A DNA stretch of 64,000 nt from Picochlorum sp. 'celeri' (taxonomy: Eukaryota > Chlorophyta > Trebouxiophyceae), in the NCBI GenBank assembly GCA_010909725.1, contig JAACMV010000011.1, forward strand, positions 868,001 through 932,000. The letters are read 5' to 3'. Every line of letters starts with the position of its first letter. Position 1 is the stretch's first letter. Of the stretch, positions 21,091-29,317 are shown in pieces. The position numbers and the translations under genes are program-made. The notes under the pieces are model-generated. The model saw only the letters and a program-made list of their open reading frames with translations, had not been told where the DNA came from and did no database searches.

Positions 21091-21545
21091 TTAATTGTTC
21101 TGAGAGTACTTGTGACCGCACGACGTGCACTCATAAAACACAGTCTGACCCTCATCAGCAGACCTCAACTGAAGAGTATAAAATTCCATCCCATGATGAC
21201 CACATTTGGGACAATCCTCATCAACAGTCGCCCTTGTTCTACTCGCTAAAGCATTCTCTTCATCCAATTGCTCACTCGTCTTGACTAATGGTTCCAGATT
21301 GTATCGCCGTGTCACTTCCTCCATACTACTCTCTTGAGTCACTTGAACCCGATCAACCAAATCTACATGTGCAATCATTCATCCATGAATGTATTGAATT
21401 ACTGCTATATATACATATCTGACATACCTTTCAGTGCTATTCGGTATCCAGAAGCTTCGCAATATGCAATTTGTTTCGACGCATCCAACGTTAATGCATT
21501 CCCACTATACGGACAGAACATCCATTCCTTCTCAAGTGGATCCAT
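21091..21545 (-). CDS. RPA12: RNA polymerase I subunit RPA12
   Basis: Two exons: 21545-21428 and 21362-21091, with a 65-nt intron (GTATGT to ATGTAG). 129 residues, normal family size. The C-terminal zinc ribbon is intact (Cys90, Cys93, Cys118, Cys121) and carries the TFIIS-like acidic loop RSADEGQTVFYECTSCGHKY used for transcript cleavage. The N-terminal ribbon is eroded: only Cys11 and Cys29 remain, while the second position of each pair is Ser (Ser14, Ser32). The spacing of the pairs is kept (CPYSG and YCEASG). RPA12 supports proofreading and termination by Pol I in the nucleolus. The intact C-terminal loop argues that it is functional. Confidence 0.88.
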
Positions 21546-21728
21546 TTTGTTATTATATTATTTATATACACTGCATACTGTATTTATACTACCTGGTATT
21601 ATAGGTATGTTTGAGGATTCAGGTCTCTGCGCATTCATGAATTCCATGTTGTTTTATATGCCATTAACAGGTATATAAAAGTTCACTGCATGAAAGATAT
21701 ATCTCTCTCTGCATTCAATCAAGAATGC

Positions 21729-22319
21729 CTACGACATTGTCATTCGTTCCATAAACTCTTTATTCATAGCATAGCACTCCTCCTCCAGGCACCCAACAAC
21801 CACTTCCACACCAGCCCTTTTCAACCGTCCAATTCCACCTCCATCCACCAATGGATTCGGATCTCCAACCCCAACAACCACACGAGCCACCCCAGCATCT
21901 ATCAGAGCTTGACTACACGGTGGTGTTCTACCATAATGATCGCAAGGCTCGAGCGTCACGTATGCCGTCGCCCCTCGAGCCAACTGACCAGCAGCTCTCA
22001 AGGCATAGACTTCTGCGTGAGGCATCCCAGCCTTTGGATGATATCCTTCCCCCACGATAACGTGATCTTCTGAAGTATCAGAATGCTGAACTATAACGCA
22101 ACCCACCATTGGATTAGGATCTGTATGGCCCCGCCCTTTGGCTGCCAAATTCAATGCTCGACGCATCATGTCTCGGTCAAATGCGCTACTACTAGTACCT
22201 TCATTTCTATCTATTGCATAGCAAGTGTATTTTCTAATGCATATTAGTTGAGATTTGTTTGGTCTAGGGAAACTCGATGTCTGTTGTAGAACTCTCGTCG
22301 GAAGAGTTCTGAAATTCAT
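21729..22319 (-). CDS. PYRD: Riboflavin-pathway pyrimidine deaminase (RibD/PYRD type)
   Basis: Single exon, 196 residues. The first 40-50 residues are basic and Ser/Thr-rich, as in a plastid transit peptide. The CDA-fold deaminase domain has the zinc motifs HAEVYALRAAG and TLEPCDHYGRTPPC, with TDPNPMVGCVIV at the start and GDPNPLVDGGGI later, all RibD signatures. The enzyme deaminates the GTP-derived diaminopyrimidine in riboflavin synthesis. The protein ends just after the deaminase domain, so the reductase half found in bacterial RibD is absent. Plants separate these activities into PYRD and PYRR, and this fits PYRD, though plant PYRD usually keeps a degenerate C-terminal domain. Confidence 0.92.
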   Translation of the reverse strand: MNFRTLPTRVLQQTSSFPRPNKSQLICIRKYTCYAIDRNEGTSSSAFDRDMMRRALNLAAKGRGHTDPNPMVGCVIVQHSDTSEDHVIVGEGYHPKAGMPHAEVYALRAAGQLARGATAYVTLEPCDHYGRTPPCSQALIDAGVARVVVGVGDPNPLVDGGGIGRLKRAGVEVVVGCLEEECYAMNKEFMERMTMS

Positions 22320-22586
22320 TCGTCTTCAATCTCAACAACAAGGATCTCTTGTCTTGTCTTCTTACGGGGTATCCATCTATGTGAATTATTTTTAAATACT
22401 AATTATAATTAGTATGACATGCGTGTGGTACTTTGAGGAGGAGGAGAAGAAGAAGAAGCTCATCACACCAGTACTGGTGGATGATTTGAACATGCAAACG
22501 ATGATGTCCTTCTGACTCAGAAAAGGCTTGTATTTTGATGGGAGCGAGTTTTCACCCATCAATGCTAGTACAACACATATCTGTTT

Positions 22587-23180
22587 CTATCCAAGAAGCT
22601 GCATGAAAGCTCCGAGCGAGTTTTCAATAATGGTGAAAATGGCAGCTGTTGTCTCTGGGTACCTGTCAAGGTTCCATGAGCAGCTCTCGAGGTTGCTTCT
22701 GAACTTCAACACGTCCTTGTCTGACACACCTTTGCGCCTTAAGGCTCTTCTGAACTTTGAGTCACATGATTCGTATACCCCCTGTAGCTTTTCGGTCAAG
22801 GTGTAGCGGGTGTCTTTTGCATAGGCCATCAGATCTTGAAAGTCGATATTTGCCAGAATACCAGCATCAAACCGAGGAATCATACTGGCAATGCAGGCAT
22901 CGCAATCCTTTTCGCTTCCCTTCTTGATACCTACAGTCGTTCGTGTGTGATCGTGTCAAATATCTGGACCGAAGGGCAGGACAGTCGTGTCACCACTACA
23001 GACATACAAAGACAACGCACCCTTGATGCAATACTTTTCCACCTCCGAGACGGATAGCTTGTCTTCCAAGTAACTTGTTTGAATCGGGCACTGGAAAGAT
23101 GGGATCTTTGCGTTTGCCGGTGAAAAGAAGAAAAGGCACGTGGCCTGTAAGTAAACTAGCAACGCTGTCGTGGTTTTCAT
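22587..23180 (-). CDS. Secreted Cys-containing protein, unrecognised
   Basis: Two exons: 23180-23021 and 22930-22587, with a 90-nt intron (GTGCGT to CTGTAG). The phase-1 join restores Gly in YCIKGIKKGSEKDCDACIAS. 167 residues. The signal peptide is clear: a hydrophobic run (LLVYLQATCLFFFS) ends at PANA, a likely cleavage site. The mature chain has Cys at CPIQ, YCIK, CDAC, SCDS and SCSW, an even number suggesting disulfides, and is predicted helical. I do not recognise the family. Faint similarity in Cys pattern to plant extracellular SPARK-type domains is too weak to assert. Confidence 0.65.
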
Positions 23181-23906
23181 GGCACGGGATGGATTCTCTT
23201 TGGGTTTGATGCACAGATCGGGGGATATTATTCTGGAACAAATGTCCTGATTTTTTACTCTCAAATATTTCCTGACGTAGTGCCTGTGCGAATGCATGAT
23301 GATATGCGATCGATCGCATGATTCGCGATATCGATCGATGGCGCCCATGGGCGCCATACATATTAGCGAGAATTCTTGCGAGTATGATAAGGATTTGTCT
23401 CCCTGATCGAGAATCAAAAGTAAGATATGGTTTAAATTTGTCTACTACGAGTCAACAAACCAATATGATACATCGCCTTGATCGTTGTAGGAAGACACGC
23501 GCAACCGGCCATTCATGCCGCTTCATGTTGAGGTTGAACAGTACAAAGCAATTCGAGGGCCCGATGCTGTAGTATTATAATTCGCGGGCAGTAGTATCTA
23601 ATCTATCTTCCAAACTATAGATAGATACATAGATAAATGAAAAGACTGACATTCATATTCGAGAATGTATGAATCAGTTTTGACTACTGGCCCAACATGA
23701 GGAGGAGCAACAAGGAATCCACTGGATGCATCAGTTGGATGCAGCTGCAGATCACTCGCTGAGTCAGCAGCCTATCCAAGGAATCGCATAGGAGGAATCT
23801 TGTCGTACTTCCCATAGCGATGAGCATGCGCAAATATCAATTTTTTTTCTGTATTCACACAAAAGTGAATCAAATAAAACGGTTGTAGTAGGCTGGACGC
23901 TCAACC
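23181..23906. other. Long divergent intergenic region
   Basis: About 725 bp between the secreted Cys protein and the DUF1254 gene, the longest gap in the window. It holds a cluster of perfect palindromes at 23304-23357 (listed separately), TAGATAGATACATAGATA near 23620, and an AT-rich patch before 23907. No coding frame or RNA gene is supported. Confidence 0.5.
23304..23357. repeat. Clustered perfect palindromes
   Basis: ATGCGATCGATCGCAT (23304-23319) and ATGGCGCCCATGGGCGCCAT (23338-23357) are perfect inverted repeats of 16 and 20 bp. They are separated by CGCGATATCGATCG-rich sequence that itself contains GATATC and ATCGAT. They sit about 125 and 160 bp upstream of the secreted-protein start on the minus strand. 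Confidence 0.85.
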
Positions 23907-25352
23907 ATGTTGCAACACCTCCTGCGTATTGCTCTACTGGGTACTGCAGCCCTCAGCACAGCGTGGTGCGATGAGGTGCCTGCTGATTCGTGCTCGAGGT
24001 ATCTGACTTTGGATCCAAAAGCACAAGATGATAAGCAAATTCATATAGGAGGTGATGGCGTGTCTCCAGAGACATCGACCATCATGCGAGCATATGCATA
24101 CTACTATCCACTCTATGCATCTTACAGGGCTCTGGTCGTCTCATCCTGGGTGCGGAGGGATTCCGTCGGGACTGTGATGAATTATGACGCACCTACGATT
24201 CGAAGTTCTGTTCCAAGGCAAAGTATGGCGGCTGTCTATTCGAGTGTCTTTCTGGATCAAGACAAGGGCCCCTTCAGAGTGACGTATCCAATGGTGTCAC
24301 CTAATGAAACATTCCTGTCAGTTTCCATTCTGGATCTATTCACAGAGCAGTTGCTACCGACTATCAATAATCAGTTCAATTCAACAGAACTTACAGGGAG
24401 TTTTGAGCTGTATGGAGGGAACAACACCATGTCATTGACATCAGACTCGAATGCTACCAGGTTTACGTGCCAAACACAGTACTGCTGGATTGCCATGCGA
24501 TTCTTTGTATCCGACCGATCTCCTGAAGAGCTTGAAAAGATAAAGAAATGGCAGAATGAGATTCGAGTGGAAACTATACATGATGGGCAGTATGAAACGA
24601 CACAAGTAACGATGCCCATGCTGGGTGAGGTGGGGCAGGCTGGAGAGTCGGTCGAGTCATTCTTTGACTTGGTGAATCGACTGGCGGAATCCAGCCCACC
24701 TCAACCAGAATTGCCAATCTTGCTTGACTCATTCAAGAGTCTAGGGATTGGTCCTGGTCTGAAATTCGATACATCTTCTTTGAGTCCAGATGTTCAGAAA
24801 GAAATTCAAAACATTCCTTCGTGCTTTGAGGAGGTCATGCTAAACACAAACCTTGGAGTGCAGTCATCGTCGGAATGGAAATATGCCATCGATGCTGGGC
24901 AGTACGGAGAAAACTACCTGGAGCGGGCCTATATAGCCGTGAATGGTCTTGGAGCCACCATCCCCCGTGACATTATCTATGCCTCTCATGATGGACTGGA
25001 TGCACAGTACGCATACAGGATGGATTTTACGGCAGACTCCATCCCAGAAACATATGCTTGGTCGATGCAGATTTACAACCAGGAGGGAAAGATTGAAAAG
25101 AATCCAGAGAATATATATGACATTAACAGTCGCTCAACTGCATTGAATCGCACCGAGGACGGATCTGTGACAATTTTATTCCAAAGGAATCAACCAGTTG
25201 ATGCCTCTGCAGGTATAAATTGGATGCCGACATCTGGGTACCAGGATGGGGAGTCCTTTTTGCCCCTGATACGTTTCTACAGCCCAGGAGAATCCATTTT
25301 ATCTCGTGAATATCAAATTCCAAAGATAACCAAGTACACAGCGAATGAATAA
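23907..25352 (+). CDS. Secreted DUF1254/DUF1214 protein
   Basis: Single exon, 481 residues. An N-terminal signal peptide (LLRIALLGTAALSTAWC) precedes a mature protein with several N-glycosylation sequons, such as NETF, NSTE, NATR and NRTE. The N-terminal domain has the DUF1254 layout (AYYYPLYASYRALVVSSW at the start, YSSVFLDQDKGPFRVTYP, FLSVSILDLFT). The C-terminal domain ends in the DUF1214 pattern NWMPTSGYQDGESFLPLIRFYSP, compare the bacterial NWLPAPDGPF-L-LRLY. This family is mainly bacterial and fungal, with unknown biochemical role. The gene is intron-free. A TGTAA motif lies at 25490. Confidence 0.8.
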   Translation: MLQHLLRIALLGTAALSTAWCDEVPADSCSRYLTLDPKAQDDKQIHIGGDGVSPETSTIMRAYAYYYPLYASYRALVVSSWVRRDSVGTVMNYDAPTIRSSVPRQSMAAVYSSVFLDQDKGPFRVTYPMVSPNETFLSVSILDLFTEQLLPTINNQFNSTELTGSFELYGGNNTMSLTSDSNATRFTCQTQYCWIAMRFFVSDRSPEELEKIKKWQNEIRVETIHDGQYETTQVTMPMLGEVGQAGESVESFFDLVNRLAESSPPQPELPILLDSFKSLGIGPGLKFDTSSLSPDVQKEIQNIPSCFEEVMLNTNLGVQSSSEWKYAIDAGQYGENYLERAYIAVNGLGATIPRDIIYASHDGLDAQYAYRMDFTADSIPETYAWSMQIYNQEGKIEKNPENIYDINSRSTALNRTEDGSVTILFQRNQPVDASAGINWMPTSGYQDGESFLPLIRFYSPGESILSREYQIPKITKYTANE

Positions 25353-25812
25353 TCATCATGGATACATTCGACACTGATAACTGCTTCTTCAATCCTTTTT
25401 CGCTTCAAGAGATGCCAAGCTACTAGTGAATTCAGTAATTTTTTGATCTGTCTATATATTGTGAGTATTTGAGAAATGTCAATATTGAATGTAAGTTTCT
25501 TTGTTGTACATCATCATGGTGCTGGTTTGCGTATTGAAGAATCAGTAGGATTCTGACTTTTGCCGCAAGGTAGCTGCTTGCAAAAGGCAATTGCAAATCT
25601 CGAGGTTTGTTCGAGGTTTAAACCCAAATCTGGGGGGTTCCCATGTACAACATGTGGCGCCCTCACAAGGCGAGGCAAATTGGCCTGATTTTGTCTAACA
25701 ACCATCGCCCTCCTTTTCAAATAAATTCACTCTATTTGCATCAAAATTTTCATCTCAGAGAAGAAGAAGAAGGCACAGTAGTCAGCGATTGAGAGAGATA
25801 TTGTAGACACGA
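25353..25812. other. Intergenic region, DUF1254 / phosphatase
   Basis: About 460 bp. The left part holds the 3' end of the DUF1254 gene. A more GC-balanced block at about 25515-25715 has an open minus-strand frame of 60 codons or so without family resemblance, and includes GGTTTAAACC and CCTCACAAGGCGAGG. It could be a small RNA or short unannotated exon, but nothing decides this. Confidence 0.35.
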
Positions 25813-26526
25813 ATGCTCTTCTCAAAAAATCTCAGCACTCTCAGTACCACAGGAATTCATCATTTTCAATCTCACCAGAGGATACAAAAATCACAAATAT
25901 TGAATATAGCGGGTGTGCGTGGGGAAAGAGCGAAAAGATTTATCGTGATGGCAGCGAATGGAAGCAAGGGTGATACAGCAACTTCAGTCCTGTTCTTGTG
26001 CTTGGGAAATATCTGTAGGTCTCCTACGGCGGAAGCTGTGTTCAGGAATACAGTGGAAAAGAATGGAGCATCGTCTCGATATGTGATTGATTCGTGCGGG
26101 ACCGGCGGTGGTGCCTCAGGGTGGTATAAACCAGGAGGGTTTGCATATCATGAGGGAGATGCAGCGGATTCCAGAATGAGGCAGGCTGCGTCTGCTCGAG
26201 GTATTCGATTGACATCTCGATCCAGGCCTTTGAAGCCAGATGATTTAGAAGAGTTTGATATGATTGTGTGTATGGATGAGGAGAATGTCAGATCTGTGAG
26301 TACAGCTGTCTCTTATTGGAAAGAGAAGGGCATGGTTGGTGCAGAATATAGAGCAACTGTGACGAAAATGACTCAATTTCTGCGCGATCCAGCATGGAAA
26401 CAGTACGATCATGTGCCGGATCCTTACTATGGAGGATCCAAAGGATTTGAATTGGTTTTAGACTTGTTGGATGATGCATGCGAGGGCCTGTTTGAACACA
26501 CAGAGTCATCAATGAACAATAAATGA
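25813..26526 (+). CDS. Low-molecular-weight protein tyrosine phosphatase, plastid-type
   Basis: Single exon, 237 residues. The first 60 residues are Ser/Arg/His-rich and resemble a plastid transit peptide. The catalytic P-loop CLGNICRSPTAEAVF (Cx5R followed by Ser) and the general-acid segment VPDPYYGG are intact, with DSCGTGGGASGWYKPG and CMDEENVRSV between. This fits the plant chloroplast LMW-PTP (At3g44620 type). It dephosphorylates phosphotyrosine; its physiological target is unknown. The last 18 bp overlap the end of the convergent COQ3 gene, and TGTAA lies 6 bp beyond its stop. Confidence 0.93.
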   Translation: MLFSKNLSTLSTTGIHHFQSHQRIQKSQILNIAGVRGERAKRFIVMAANGSKGDTATSVLFLCLGNICRSPTAEAVFRNTVEKNGASSRYVIDSCGTGGGASGWYKPGGFAYHEGDAADSRMRQAASARGIRLTSRSRPLKPDDLEEFDMIVCMDEENVRSVSTAVSYWKEKGMVGAEYRATVTKMTQFLRDPAWKQYDHVPDPYYGGSKGFELVLDLLDDACEGLFEHTESSMNNK

Positions 26527-27417
26527 TGCAATGTAATTCACCTCGATATGTTTGCTCAAATGCCATGTATCTGTAAACGGCTGATATGTCATTCCTGCCA
26601 TCCAATCCAGGGAAGTAGAGCTGCTTGGAAAGAGGTGTACAACTTCCTCTGGGGTGACAAACTTGCTCCATTCATGCGTTCCTTCAGGGACAATCTTCAG
26701 CAGATGTTCAGCGCCTACAATTGCCATTAAATATGCGAGTGATGTCCTATTCAATGTTGAGATGATTATTCTTCCACCTGGCTTTGTTGCTTTCACCAAG
26801 GAGGTACAAAAGTCTGGCAAAGCATCAACATGTTCAATAACCTCGCTTGCAATCACGGCATCGTATGAACCAGGGCCTTCTGAAGTCGACAACAATTCTT
26901 CGATGCTCTGATTTCTGTATTCTATCGCATCAACTATACTATCATCTAATTTCTTGTGTTCCTCTGCTATATCAATCCCCTCTGCATGGACATCAATCCC
27001 AGTCACATGTACACCCATTCTTGCTAATGATTCAGATAATATGCCACCGCCACACCCAACATCTAAAACACGTGCGGGCGCCGGGTTCATGTTTGAGAAG
27101 ACATCTTTGATAAACTCGCAACGAGCCTTATTCAATGCATGCAATGGCTTGCATGGGCCAGATGGGTCCCACCAATGCTCTGATAGTTTTGCAAACTTGG
27201 CCACTTCCCGTGCATTTACAGAGGATTGACTGGTGCTTGTTTCCTGTTGCTTTGCGGTGGTGTGAACATGTGAGGTCATCATGTGTGCAGAGCAGCTTCC
27301 TGGTTTTATATGCTTGAATGCCATAAGGCTCTCCTTCGACACACTGCTCTCATGCTGAACAAGTTGGCGTTCCACCTCCTTCAATACTCTTCCCAGGGCT
27401 GTTCGCGATGCCCTCAT
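26509..27417 (-). CDS. COQ3: Ubiquinone biosynthesis O-methyltransferase COQ3/UbiG
   Basis: Single exon, 302 residues. An N-terminal stretch of about 60 residues rich in Arg, Ser and His fits mitochondrial import. Class I SAM-binding motif I reads VLDVGCGGGILSESLARMG, followed by VTGIDVHAEGI, VIASEVIEHVDALPDF and GGRIIISTLNRT, the standard UbiG/COQ3 order. EHWWDPSGPCKPLHALNKAR is the family N-terminal signature. The enzyme methylates both hydroxyl groups in coenzyme Q synthesis at the inner mitochondrial membrane. Its final six codons overlap the phosphatase gene on the other strand. Confidence 0.95.
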   Translation of the reverse strand: MRASRTALGRVLKEVERQLVQHESSVSKESLMAFKHIKPGSCSAHMMTSHVHTTAKQQETSTSQSSVNAREVAKFAKLSEHWWDPSGPCKPLHALNKARCEFIKDVFSNMNPAPARVLDVGCGGGILSESLARMGVHVTGIDVHAEGIDIAEEHKKLDDSIVDAIEYRNQSIEELLSTSEGPGSYDAVIASEVIEHVDALPDFCTSLVKATKPGGRIIISTLNRTSLAYLMAIVGAEHLLKIVPEGTHEWSKFVTPEEVVHLFPSSSTSLDWMAGMTYQPFTDTWHLSKHIEVNYIASFIVH

Positions 27418-27725
27418 ATCTGGTACTCCTCTGCCTCCTCAAAGTGTGGCAGGTTTTCAAAAAGCTGTGCTATCCTTCTGCCTGATGCAATCATCCACTG
27501 TCGCCGCAAGCATTGTATTTTAGGGAGAAATTGTGCTATAATTATGAATGCGTGGGAGAGAGTGATGCGCGATTGGTACATTCTCCAGCAACAACAAAAA
27601 AACACATTCTGACTAAATGTGTCAAAATTAGGATGTTCAGCATGCCATGGCATCCAATTGCCTTGATTTACACTCCCATATAGCATTAAAAATCACAAGA
27701 ATATATTGTTCCTGGATTTGGTACT
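27418..27725. other. Divergent intergenic region, COQ3 / U2AF
   Basis: About 310 bp between divergent genes, probably a shared bidirectional promoter. No distinct element or gene stands out. Confidence 0.4.
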
Positions 27726-29288
27726 ATGGGACGATCGCGTTCTCGCTCCAGGAGTCGAGAGAGAAGATACAATCCAGATGGTGGTCGATATGGACGTTCG
27801 AGGGATCGGTACGCATTATTTCTCTGCTTTGATGTCTTTGAGAACATTTCAAATATATTCCAGTAGCTGTGGATGAGCTTCTGCGGCGTATGGCGTCAGA
27901 TTCGGGTCTTTCAGTTGAATTGAATGCATCTTTGAAAAGATTCACAAAGTTAATGTTGCTGTTTTGTGTACTTCAGATATGATGATGGTCGCTCGGATGA
28001 ATTAGTGATGCAAGTACAGAAACAGCAGCAGGCGGCTCGTTTAGAGTCCTGGCAGAACCCACATGGCATGCCAAATTGGACACAGACAAGTGGTAGTCTG
28101 AATCCCAATGTTGGGAATGTTGCAGGGATTCTGGAGACTCCGGCGCAGCAGCAGGAGCGAAAGCAGAGGGAAATATATGTAGGAAATTTAGCAGTGGGAG
28201 TGGTGACGAAGGAGGTGGTGGAGGAGTTTTTCAACCAAGCGTTATCGCACTTGGTTGCAGATCCAATTTTGACACCTCCTGTTGTGAGTGTGAAAATGGA
28301 AGGGTCTGGAAGGTTTGCTTTCGTGGAACTTCGTACGAGAGACATTTCGGATCAAGCCATGTTAATGGATAAGATTGTGGAGATTTATGGGAGGTATATC
28401 AATGTTGGAAGGCCTAAAGGGTATATTGAGAATTATGTGCCACCTGTTGATGTGGAGGACAGTGGGCCCAAGATTCCAACAGAGATAAAGCCGGCAGAGC
28501 CGACGGAATACTTGCTGTTGTCAAATATTTTACCGGCAAAAGAATTAAAAAGTGAAGAGATGAGGGATAACCTGGTTTCTGCTGTAAAAGATGAAGCGAG
28601 TGAGCATGGCAAGGTTGATTCAGTTGCTGTGCCTCCACCTCCTGAATCATGGGATGATAGAGGTCCTGGAAGGGCGTATATCAAATATAAGAGTAAAAAT
28701 GATGCTATAGAGGGGCATCGTGTCTTCCACACAAGGACGCTAAATGATAGCAGTATTTATGCTCGATATGTATCAGAGAATGAGTTTGAGCAAGCTGCTC
28801 AGGGAACATGGGTTGATAGAACAAAGCCGGACAATGGCCTAGATCTTCCAGGATTATATACAACAGCTCGATATGCATCTGGGGTGTCTGGTCTAGCAGT
28901 AATTTCTCCAACTCTTGCCCCTTTGATGCAAGGTTTGCCAGCTGCAAAAGAAGTATTAGCATCTGTTATTTTAGACGAAGAAGTGCCATTTGAAGAGGGG
29001 TGGATCAAGATCCGAGGATTTGCTCAAAATATATCAAAGGATGATATTGCAGCGATCTTTAAGGATGCAGGCACTGTGAGCCACGATGATATAAAACTTG
29101 TTCATAGCGCAGATGGGACAAATTTAGGAGAGGCATATATACACATTCATGGGCCGGATGCAAAGTTGCGATTGGCTCTCGCGAAAGATGGAAGACGAAT
29201 TGCAGAACATAAAATTACTCTAGAAGTATTCACAGCATTTGAGGCAGACGTTGAGAGGCGTATATTCTCAGGCTGTCAAATGCGTTGA
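27726..29288 (+). CDS. U2AF65-like splicing factor with three RRM-type domains
   Basis: Two exons in my model: 27726-27808 and 27977-29288, with a 168-nt intron (GTACGC to CTTCAG). 464 residues. Exon 1 encodes a short RS-type leader (MGRSRSRSRSRERR). RRM1 starts at about residue 93 with the RNP2-like REIYVGNLAVGV and RNP1-like GRFAFVELRT. A second domain (about 205-300: YLLLSNILPAKEL, GKVDSVAVPPP, GRAYIKYKS) resembles the U2AF65 C-terminal UHM. A third RRM (WIKIRGFAQNISKDDIAAIF) ends the protein. The domain order RRM-UHM-RRM differs from plant and animal U2AF65 (RRM-RRM-UHM). The UHM RxF position reads RTL. The intron contains a second open stretch (27865-27960) that could be an alternative exon. 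Confidence 0.78.
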
Positions 29289-29317
29289 CATTTTTTTACT
29301 GTTTGTAAATCATTAAC

